A stretch of 6,001 nt of DNA from an uncultured Collinsella sp. GTDB lineage: Bacteria; Actinomycetota; Coriobacteriia; Coriobacteriales; Coriobacteriaceae. The DNA is taken from contig CAJLLB010000112.1 of assembly GCA_905207425.1 (NCBI GenBank), positions 1-6,001 on the forward strand, given 5' to 3'. The position numbers were made by a program, and so were the translations under genes. Shown here piece after piece: positions 1-5,248 of the stretch (positions are counted from its first letter, which is position 1; each line of letters opens with the position of its first letter). The notes under the pieces were generated by a model that searched no databases, was not told where the DNA came from, and saw only the letters and a program-made list of their open reading frames with translations.

Positions 1-596
1 AAGTACTGCTGGCAGAATTGGATGTCGGCCAGATCCATGGCCAGACCGCGCTCGTCGATGAACTTCTGGCCGGCTTCGGCGTCCATCTCGTTGAAACCGG
101 CGATGGTCTCGACCTTGCCGGGCACCGGCACCTGGGTCTTCAGGGTTTCCTTGGTCTCCAGGCTGGCCTCGCGGGCCTCGACCGGGTTGATCACGTAATG
201 CTTGATGGTGTCCACGTCGGCGTCGGTCAGGTCGCCTTCCAGCGCGTACAGCTTGGCGGAGCGGACGGTCGGGCGCTCGCCCTGGGAGATGAGCTGGATG
301 CATTCGGCGGCGGAGTCGGCGCGCTGGTCAAACTGGCCAGGCAGGAACTCGACGGCAAAGACGGCGCCATCGCTTGCGGGGAGTTCGTCGTAGGTCACAT
401 CGACCTGGGGCTCGCTAAAGACGGTCGGCACGCAGGAGCGGAAAAGCTCCTCGTCGATGCCCTCGACGTCGTAGCGGTTGATGATCCTCAGGGCCTCGAT
501 GCCCTTGATGCCGAGAATTTCGGTCAGCTCGCCCTTGAGCTGCTGAGCCTCGACGTCGAACCCGGGTTTCTTCTCCACGTAGATACGAGAGACCAT
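1..596 (-). CDS. purL: Phosphoribosylformylglycinamidine synthase, N-terminal part (partial)
   Basis: This is the N-terminal 198 residues of a large single-chain FGAM synthase; the rest lies beyond the left edge. The enzyme makes formylglycinamidine ribonucleotide from FGAR, glutamine and ATP in cytosolic de novo purine synthesis. The start MVSRIYVEKKPGFDVEA and the segment FLPGQFDQRADSA (about residues 84-96) are typical of the PurS-like N-terminal domain of the roughly 1,200-residue form. Residues 163-198, including ERGLAMDLADIQF, match the start of the linker domain that precedes the synthase domains. The catalytic and glutaminase domains are not in view. The ATG at 594-596 is preceded by an AGGAAGG-type ribosome site near 606-612. 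It is transcribed away from the antiporter gene. The identification rests on recalled family sequence and is firm for the family; the symbol purL is used for this form. Confidence 0.9.
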   Translation of the reverse strand, partial: MVSRIYVEKKPGFDVEAQQLKGELTEILGIKGIEALRIINRYDVEGIDEELFRSCVPTVFSEPQVDVTYDELPASDGAVFAVEFLPGQFDQRADSAAECIQLISQGERPTVRSAKLYALEGDLTDADVDTIKHYVINPVEAREASLETKETLKTQVPVPGKVETIAGFNEMDAEAGQKFIDERGLAMDLADIQFCQQY

Positions 597-704
597 TGGT
601 TCCTGCCTTCCTGATCGGTTGGGCGTACGGTACGGTATGCGGCAGCGGTCGGTTTGCGGGGTCTGCCCTGCGGTCGCCTTGAGCCACATGTTTGTAAACC
701 TCAC

Positions 705-711
705 TATGATA
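705..711. promoter_or_regulatory. Candidate -10 element(s) in the purL/antiporter divergent gap
   Basis: The 184-bp gap between the divergent starts (597-780) must hold promoters for both genes. The plus strand reads TATGAT at 705-710 and the minus strand reads TATCAT at 706-711; each is a good -10 hexamer. No convincing -35 box lies at 16-18 bp from either: TTGAGC at 679-684 is 20 bp from the plus-strand element. A second plus-strand candidate, TGCTACAGT at 745-753, has an extended -10 form. Used as drawn, TATGAT would give the antiporter a leader of about 65 nt and TATCAT would give purL one of about 100 nt. A small dyad GTTTGTAAAC lies at 690-699. I see no known riboswitch in the gap. Confidence 0.3.
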
Positions 712-780
712 CGACAGCTCGCGGCGCGTTGAGGACGGCGAGGGTGCTACAGTGAAGCGCAAACAAGAGAAAGGCATCAC

Positions 781-2343
781 ATGGCATTCGTTTCGCTCGC
801 CATCATCGCACTCGTGGCCTTTGCGAGTCCTTTTATCGCCTCGGCGATTCCCGGAAAACCCGTTCCCGAGACGGTCTTTTTGCTCGTGCTCGGCGCGGTG
901 CTGGGACCCCATATGCTCGGCGTCATCCATGTAGATGCTGAGGTCTCGCTTGTGTCCGAGCTGGGCCTGGCCTTTTTGTTCCTGCTTGCCGGCTTTGAGA
1001 TCGACCCCAAGAGCATCACGGGCGTCGAGGGGCGCTACGGCTTGGCGACGTGGGTCGTCACGTTTGGTATCGCCTGGCTTGCCGTGCGCTTTACCCCGTG
1101 GTTCTCAGTCAGTCATTTCGACGGTATCGCCGTGACGCTTGCCCTCACTTCGACGGCGCTCGGTACGCTCGTGCCCATTATGCGTGAGCGCTCGCTCACC
1201 GGCACGCGCGTGGGCGACTCGATTCTCGCGTATGGCACTTGGGGCGAGCTCGGTCCCGTGCTCGCCATGTCGGTGCTGTTGTCTGCCCGCACTGGCATCC
1301 AAACGCTCGTTATCCTTGGCTTGTTTGCGGTGGTTTGCGTGTTGCTGGCCGTGGTCCCGAGCCGCTCCAAGCGCGTCGGCAGCCGCTTCTTTGCGTTTGT
1401 TGAGGAGCGCGCCGATACCACGTCGCAGACCTTCGTGCGCCTGACGGTGCTCATCCTGGTCACGCTCGTGGCATTCTCGGCTGTCTTTGATCTCGACATC
1501 GTGTTGGGTTCTTTTGCCGCCGGCTTTGTCCTGCGCTATATCATCCCCGAGGGCAACCATACGCTCGAGACCAAGCTCGACGGTCTGGCCTACGGTTTTT
1601 TGATTCCGGTGTTCTTTACCGTATCGGGCGCAAAGATCGATCTGACGGCCGTGGCGTCGCGCCCGGGTCTGCTCGTGGGCTTTATCGTGGCGTTGTTGAT
1701 TATTCGTGCCGTGCCCATTCTTATTTCCATGAGCATTTGTCCTGCGACGCGCGATGTGTCGGCGTATGGTCGCATTACCGTGGCCCTGTACTGCACCACG
1801 GCGCTGCCGATCATCGTTGCCGTGACGAGCGTTGCCGTCAACGCGGGCGCGCTGTCGCAAGACGTCGCATCGGTTATGGTCGCTGCCGGCGCCATCACGG
1901 TGTTCTTGATGCCGCTGCTCGCGCAGCTCTTCTACCGCGTGGTCGATGCAGCGCCGGTCACCGCCGTGGCAGAGGTTGCCGAGCATCCATCCGATGCGCT
2001 CGACATCCTGCGCGCCCACCACGACCTAGCGAGCTTGCTCGCACGCGAGCATGAGCTGCTGACTTCGCATGGCCATGGTCGCGTATTCGAGGGACTGCCT
2101 ACGCTCGATACGATTGCCGAGCGTCTTTCCGCCGAGGCGGCGAGCGGCCACATCGATGCCCGCATCGTGGACGCGGCGCACCTGCTTGCCGATAAGACCT
2201 ATGGAGACGAGGTCGACCCGTCCAAACTGACTCCGCGCGAGCGTCGCCGCCTGGAGCGCGCCAAGCTCGCCGTGCGCGAATACCGCCGCCGCATGCTGGA
2301 GCTCTATGCAAGAGAAGAAGCCGAGGACGACGACGGCAAGTAG
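781..2343 (+). CDS. CPA2-type cation:proton antiporter
   Basis: A 520-residue membrane protein of the CPA2 monovalent cation:proton antiporter family (Na+/H+ exchanger fold), expected to exchange Na+ or K+ for protons across the cytoplasmic membrane. Residues 1 to about 388 are a run of hydrophobic helices, roughly eleven or twelve. Family landmarks in order are FLLAGFEID (67-75), TSTALGTLVPIMRE (123-136), GELGP (155-159, where better-known members carry an Asp motif), GSFAAGFVLR (243-252) and LIPVFFTVSGAKID (274-287). Residues 389-520 are soluble and helical, very charged near the end (PRERRRLERAKLAVREYRRR), with an acidic tail. This tail shows no Rossmann nucleotide-binding motif, so it does not look like the TrkA-N domain of KefB/KefC. 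The start is supported by GAGAAAGG at 767-774, six bases from the ATG. It appears to be a single-gene unit. The transported ion cannot be read from sequence. Confidence 0.88.
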   Translation: MAFVSLAIIALVAFASPFIASAIPGKPVPETVFLLVLGAVLGPHMLGVIHVDAEVSLVSELGLAFLFLLAGFEIDPKSITGVEGRYGLATWVVTFGIAWLAVRFTPWFSVSHFDGIAVTLALTSTALGTLVPIMRERSLTGTRVGDSILAYGTWGELGPVLAMSVLLSARTGIQTLVILGLFAVVCVLLAVVPSRSKRVGSRFFAFVEERADTTSQTFVRLTVLILVTLVAFSAVFDLDIVLGSFAAGFVLRYIIPEGNHTLETKLDGLAYGFLIPVFFTVSGAKIDLTAVASRPGLLVGFIVALLIIRAVPILISMSICPATRDVSAYGRITVALYCTTALPIIVAVTSVAVNAGALSQDVASVMVAAGAITVFLMPLLAQLFYRVVDAAPVTAVAEVAEHPSDALDILRAHHDLASLLAREHELLTSHGHGRVFEGLPTLDTIAERLSAEAASGHIDARIVDAAHLLADKTYGDEVDPSKLTPRERRRLERAKLAVREYRRRMLELYAREEAEDDDGK

Positions 2344-2358
2344 TCGATACTCTCTCGG

Positions 2359-2590
2359 GGAAGCCGCGTCCTGCTTTGAAGGCTCGGAACGGGATGTGGT
2401 TTCCGAAACGGGGGCCGTTGGGAAACTGTGTCCCGGAATGGGCGCTCAGAGTGGGATGCAGTTTCCGCGAGAGACCCGTTGCGGAAACGGTATCCCAGAA
2501 TCGGCGTTCAAAACGGGGCGCTCTTTCCGAAACATGGCCCTGAGGGAAGCTGCGTCCCGGTCTGAGTCGGAATTCCGGGACACAGCTTCC
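2359..2590. repeat. Four-copy array of 46-bp imperfect palindromes, exact 62-bp period
   Basis: Four units begin GGAA at 2359, 2421, 2483 and 2545 and end TTCC at 2404, 2466, 2528 and 2590, so each is 46 bp and starts exactly 62 bp after the last. Each can fold: 14-base arms around an 18-base middle, for example GGAAACTGTGTCCC with GGGATGCAGTTTCC in unit 2. Counting G-U pairs, units 1 and 2 pair over all 14 positions, unit 4 over 13 and unit 3 over 12. The 16-bp spacers also resemble each other loosely (GAAACGGGGGCCGTTG, GCGAGAGACCCGTTGC, GAAACATGGCCCTGAG), so the whole 62-bp segment looks like a diverged tandem repeat. Adjacent units match at about two thirds of positions by hand count. In unit 4 the stem extends inward (CCGG pairing) and outward to 2542-2593. 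The array follows the antiporter stop by 15 bp. Function is unknown; a REP/BIME-like element is one possibility. Confidence 0.85.
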
Positions 2591-2600
2591 CTTTCAAACA

Positions 2601-2650
2601 GAAGAAGGCGCGCTGCCTGCAGTTGATGCAGACGGCGCGCCTTCTTTGTT
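2601..2650. terminator. Bidirectional rho-independent terminator between convergent genes
   Basis: AGAAGGCGCGC at 2603-2613 pairs perfectly with GCGCGCCTTCT at 2635-2645. The stem continues inward with one mismatch and one wobble to a five-base loop at 2622-2626, and outward through the A at 2602 with T at 2646. The plus strand leaves the stem in CTTCTTTGTT and the minus strand in CTTCTTCTGTTT, so both strands have a T-rich exit, though neither has an unbroken run. It sits between the converging ends of the antiporter (2343) and the reductase (2689) and could stop transcription from both. Confidence 0.8.
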
Positions 2651-2688
2651 GGACTATGTTGAGGCTGGGAGCTGAGGCTTGTGGTCCC

Positions 2689-3438
2689 TTAAGAGCGGGC
2701 GGCTCCGTCGACGGGGAGCACGGCGCCCGTGACATAGGAGGACATGTTGCTCGCTAGGAAAACGAAGGCGTTGGCGACGTCCTCGGGCTCACCCATGCGG
2801 CCGAGAGGGATAGTGGCGATGATGGGTTTGATGACCTCTTCGGGCAGGTTGGCGACCATGTCAGTCTTAGTCACGCCAGGGGCAACGGCGTTGACGCGAA
2901 TACCCATAGGGGCGAGCTCGCGCGAGAGTGACTGGACCATACCGTTGACGGCAAACTTGGACGTGGGGTAACCGACGCCGGAGGGCTGGCCGTACTTGGC
3001 GACCATCGAGCTTGTGGTAGTGATGGTGCCGCCGTGGCCGGCCTCGGTCATGATCTTGGCGGCAGCCTGGTGGCCATTAAAGACGGCGACGACGTTAAGG
3101 TCCATGACCTTTGCGAACTCCTCGGCCGTGTAGTCCAAGAGGGGTGAACGCTGGGAGATACCGGCATTGTTGACGACCGTGTCCAAGCCGCCCATGTCGG
3201 ATGCAGCCTGGGTAAAGGCCTCGGTCACGGCTTCGAGTGAGGTGAGGTCGCAGGAGCGGCCCCAGACCTTGGCGTCGGGATAGGCGGCTGTCAGCTTCTC
3301 AACGGCCGCATCGGCGGTCTCTTGACGCGAGCCAAAGACAGTGACGGAGGCGCCCTCCTCGATAAAACGGCAGGCGATGGCATAGCCGATACCGCGCGTG
3401 CCTCCGGTGATGATTGCTTTCTTGCCCTCGAGCAACAT
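2689..3438 (-). CDS. SDR-family oxidoreductase, FabG-like
   Basis: A 249-residue classical short-chain dehydrogenase/reductase, the usual family length. It shows the cofactor motif TGGTRGIG (11-18), NNAG (90-93), the catalytic set Asn115, Ser144, Tyr157 and Lys161 (YPTSK), and a standard C-terminus with GRMGEPEDVANAFVFLAS (213-230) and YVTGAVLPVDG (235-245). After the second strand it reads FGSR (35-38), with no acidic residue where NAD users usually have one, which suggests NADP(H). The overall pattern is closest to 3-oxoacyl-ACP reductase, but no fatty-acid gene is adjacent, so substrate is open; a hydroxysteroid or sugar dehydrogenase is also possible. The start at 3436-3438 was preferred over in-frame ATGs at 3453 and 3510 because it has its own ribosome site and puts the first beta strand at the normal distance. 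It is probably transcribed alone, between two terminators. Confidence 0.88.
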   Translation of the reverse strand: MLLEGKKAIITGGTRGIGYAIACRFIEEGASVTVFGSRQETADAAVEKLTAAYPDAKVWGRSCDLTSLEAVTEAFTQAASDMGGLDTVVNNAGISQRSPLLDYTAEEFAKVMDLNVVAVFNGHQAAAKIMTEAGHGGTITTTSSMVAKYGQPSGVGYPTSKFAVNGMVQSLSRELAPMGIRVNAVAPGVTKTDMVANLPEEVIKPIIATIPLGRMGEPEDVANAFVFLASNMSSYVTGAVLPVDGAARS

Positions 3439-3445
3439 GGTATTT

Positions 3446-3451
3446 CCTCTC
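3446..3451 (-). promoter_or_regulatory. Ribosome binding site fixing the reductase start
   Basis: On the minus strand GAGAGG occupies 3446-3451, seven bases before the ATG at 3436-3438. The next in-frame upstream ATG (3451-3453) overlaps this site, so starting there would consume the ribosome site as codons. This supports the 249-residue form. Confidence 0.7.
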
Positions 3452-3510
3452 ATCGCGGGCGGACATTCGCAGCACAGCGTAGCCGTAACCGGAATCGGCC
3501 GTGTTTGCAT

Positions 3511-3539
3511 ATCGGTGAACGGTAGCCCGCGTTACCGAT
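3511..3539. promoter_or_regulatory. Dyad upstream of the reductase, possible operator
   Basis: ATCGGTGAACG at 3511-3521 is mirrored by CGTTACCGAT at 3530-3539: ten complementary positions with one extra G at 3517, around an eight-base centre. An alternative reading is the perfect arms CGGTA (3519-3523) and TACCG (3533-3537). It lies 72-101 bp upstream of the reductase start and downstream of the hom terminator, where that gene's promoter should be. It could bind a dimeric regulator or fold in RNA. I could not place a convincing -35/-10 pair next to it. Confidence 0.4.
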
Positions 3540-3587
3540 GAGCGGCTCGCGCAAATGTGCCCTGTCGTTGTGCTTAGGGCAGGAGAC

Positions 3588-3620
3588 AAAAAGGCTCCCA
3601 TCCCACATCGGACGGGAGCC
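3588..3620 (-). terminator. Rho-independent terminator of hom
   Basis: Read on the minus strand, GGCTCCC (3614-3620) is followed by a loop region with further possible pairing, then GGGAGCC (3593-3599), then five T residues (3588-3592). This GC-rich stem with an uninterrupted T run is the standard intrinsic form. It lies 35 bp after the hom stop codon and makes read-through into the downstream reductase gene unlikely. Confidence 0.9.
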
Positions 3621-3654
3621 CTTCGAGCAAATGCGTTGTGGGGTGTAAACCGAA

Positions 3655-4998
3655 CTAGTTGGCCATGACGCCTTCGGTCCAAGCCTCAACGTCCTCGATG
3701 CGCAGGACGTTGGCGACCTCGGCCACACAGCCGACGTTGGCAAGCTCGGCCGCGGCAGCCTGGACGTCCTTCTCGAGCGCGCGATGCGTCAGGAAGATGA
3801 CCGAGCAGGCATCGTTGACGCCCGACTTGCCGTCCTCGACCTGGTTGATGAGCGAGATCGAGATGTTGTGCTTGGCAAAGATGTCGACCGTCTCGGACAG
3901 GGCGCCCACGCGGTCGGCGACCTTCAGGCGCACATAGTACTTGGTCTGGAGCTCGTCCATGGGCTTAAAGGCGAGGTTGTGACCATAGGGCTCAATCTCG
4001 GGCAGCGGAGCCACGCCGCGGCTGATCTGCTCGGAGAGCGACAGGATGTCGCCCACGACGGCGCTCGCGGTGGGGAAGGAGCCTGCGCCGGCACCGTAGA
4101 ACATGGTCTCGCCCACGGCGTCGCCTACCACGTAGACAGCGTTCATGGCGCCGTTGACCTTGGCAAGCATGTGGTCGGCGGGGATCAGCGTGGGATGCAC
4201 GCGGACGTCGACGCCGGCGTCGGTATTGCGGGCGATGCCGAGCAGCTTAATGGTGTAGCCGAGCTCGCGAGCCTGGGCGATGTCCTCGGCGCCGATGGTA
4301 CGGATACCCTGCTGGTAAACATCGTCGGTGGTAACGCGGGTGCCAAAACCGATGGAGGCGAGGATTGCCGTCTTGCTGGCGGCATCGAAGCCGTCGACGT
4401 CGGCGGACGGGTCGGCCTCGGCATAGCCCTTTGCCTGGGCGTCGGCGAGCACGTCAGCGTAATCGGCGCCCTCGGCGTCCATGCGCGACAGGATGTAGTT
4501 GGTGGTGCCGTTGAGAATGCCAGCGATGGTCAGGATCTTGTTGCCCACCAGGTCGTGCTCGAGCGTGCTGACAATGGGGATGCCACCGCCGCAGCTGGCC
4601 TCGCACTTAATCTGCACGCCGCACGCGCGCGCCTTCTCGGCGAGCGTCTCGACATGACGGCCCAGCAGGGCCTTGTTGGCAGAGACGACGTGCTTGCCGT
4701 TCTCGAAGGCGGTGGTGAAGATTTCGGTCGCGGGGTGCTCGCCGCCGATGAGCTCGACGACGATATCGACGGCGGGGTCGGTGACGACGTCGTGCCAGTC
4801 GCTCGTAAAGGCCTCGCGCTCAATACCGGCAGCTTCGGCCTGCTCCCAGGCAAGCGCGCAGGCGCGGGTCAGCTTAAGGTCGATGCCGTAGGCGGCCAGG
4901 TACTCATCGTGGTGGCTCTTGATCAGACGGGCCACGCCGCCGCCGACGGTTCCAAGACCGATCAGACCGACGTTCACGGTGCGCAGGGGTTCGCTCAT
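3655..4998 (-). CDS. hom: Homoserine dehydrogenase with C-terminal ACT domain
   Basis: A 447-residue monofunctional homoserine dehydrogenase, which reduces aspartate semialdehyde to homoserine in the cytosol with NAD(P)H, leading to threonine, isoleucine and methionine. The N-terminal Rossmann motif is GLIGLGTVG (11-19). NKALL (108-112), GGGIPI (137-142) and the signature GILNGTTNYIL (160-170) follow. GYAEADPSAD and the bases of the next helix supply Glu194, Asp200, Asp205 and Lys209, which line up with Glu208, Asp214, Asp219 and Lys223 of the yeast enzyme. Residues about 354-436 form an ACT domain (YYVRLKVADRVGALSETVD), the usual site of threonine feedback in this form. AAGGAG at 5005-5010 lies six bases before the ATG. 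No aspartokinase, thrB or thrC is adjacent, and a strong terminator follows, so it is probably a single-gene unit. All expected catalytic residues are present. Confidence 0.96.
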   Translation of the reverse strand: MSEPLRTVNVGLIGLGTVGGGVARLIKSHHDEYLAAYGIDLKLTRACALAWEQAEAAGIEREAFTSDWHDVVTDPAVDIVVELIGGEHPATEIFTTAFENGKHVVSANKALLGRHVETLAEKARACGVQIKCEASCGGGIPIVSTLEHDLVGNKILTIAGILNGTTNYILSRMDAEGADYADVLADAQAKGYAEADPSADVDGFDAASKTAILASIGFGTRVTTDDVYQQGIRTIGAEDIAQARELGYTIKLLGIARNTDAGVDVRVHPTLIPADHMLAKVNGAMNAVYVVGDAVGETMFYGAGAGSFPTASAVVGDILSLSEQISRGVAPLPEIEPYGHNLAFKPMDELQTKYYVRLKVADRVGALSETVDIFAKHNISISLINQVEDGKSGVNDACSVIFLTHRALEKDVQAAAAELANVGCVAEVANVLRIEDVEAWTEGVMAN

Positions 4999-5052
4999 AG
5001 ATAGCTCCTTCGTGCATCTTATGGATGGATTAACCGCTTAAAGGTTGAGTGC

Positions 5053-5058
5053 ATTCTA
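5053..5058 (-). promoter_or_regulatory. Candidate -10 element for hom
   Basis: The minus strand reads TAGAAT, five of six to the consensus, placing a transcript start near 5046 and a leader of about 47 nt before the hom ATG. No good -35 hexamer lies 16-18 bp further up. The leader shows no terminator-antiterminator pair and no T-box motif. Confidence 0.35.
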
Positions 5059-5126
5059 GCGTGAACCGAGGGCGCATGCTCGCCAGGCAACAGGAGTCGC
5101 ACAAAACGGCACCCCCGAAACGCTGC

Positions 5127-5143
5127 GGAAACATTGGAAACAT
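5127..5143. repeat. Two GGAAACAT direct repeats in the hom/lipoprotein gap
   Basis: GGAAACAT occurs at 5127-5134 and again at 5136-5143, a 9-bp period, near the middle of the 250-bp divergent gap. A small dyad, ACGGA-AC-TCCGT, follows at 5155-5166. Either could be a regulator site between the two promoters, but both are short enough to arise by chance. For the rightward gene I see only weak promoter hexamers (CATAAG at 5189-5194 with GTAACA at 5165-5170, 18-bp spacer). Confidence 0.3.
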
Positions 5144-5215
5144 GCTCGCTACAAACGGAACTCCGTAACAAACTGTCAACGTTTGCACCATAAGGTTTGC
5201 CCTGTACCGCAAGAC

Positions 5216-5230
5216 GGCCGCACCGCGGCC
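5216..5230 (+). other. Short GC hairpin just before the lipoprotein ribosome site
   Basis: GGCCGC (5216-5221) and GCGGCC (5225-5230) form a perfect six-base stem with the loop ACC. It ends a few bases before the ribosome site AAAAGGGGG (5235-5243) in the leader of the binding lipoprotein. It has no T run, so it is not an intrinsic terminator. It might protect the transcript or tune translation; there is no direct evidence for either. Confidence 0.45.
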
Positions 5231-5248
5231 AGCGAAAAGGGGGACACC

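Noticed and set aside
18..614. A 198-residue plus-strand frame opposite purL
   Set aside because: It mirrors the purL codons and has no recognisable motifs, while the minus strand matches the PurL N-terminus closely.
1105..2022. A 305-residue minus-strand frame opposite the antiporter
   Set aside because: The product is a run of His, Arg, Gln and Gly with no domain, as expected from antisense of hydrophobic GC-rich codons; the antiporter on the other strand is clearly real.
2359..2590. A small CRISPR array
   Set aside because: The repeated units are palindromes only about two thirds alike, the 16-bp spacers resemble each other, and no cas gene is visible. CRISPR repeats are near-identical with unrelated spacers of 26 bp or more.
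2306..2626. A 106-residue plus-strand reading frame over the repeat array
   Set aside because: It begins inside the antiporter gene in another frame and then translates the repeats. The 62-bp period is not a multiple of three, so successive copies are read in different frames; no repeated peptide or ribosome site supports it.
3439..3510. A 24-residue N-terminal extension of the reductase
   Set aside because: The extra residues are unlike the family, include no targeting signal, and run over a good ribosome site for the ATG at 3436-3438.
3784..5004. A 406-residue plus-strand frame opposite hom
   Set aside because: It is the mirror of the hom codons. The strand beneath has a full set of homoserine dehydrogenase motifs, a ribosome site and a terminator; the opposing product is a low-complexity Gly/Val/Asp-rich string with no family features.
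4999..5052. A threonine/isoleucine attenuator in the hom leader
   Set aside because: The short leader has no run of Thr or Ile codons and no terminator-antiterminator pair.
5201..5248. A T-box leader before the binding lipoprotein, suggested by GCACCGCGG
   Set aside because: The match is part of a simple GGCCGC/GCGGCC hairpin. There is no terminator with a T run, no specifier-stem domain, and too little leader for a T-box.
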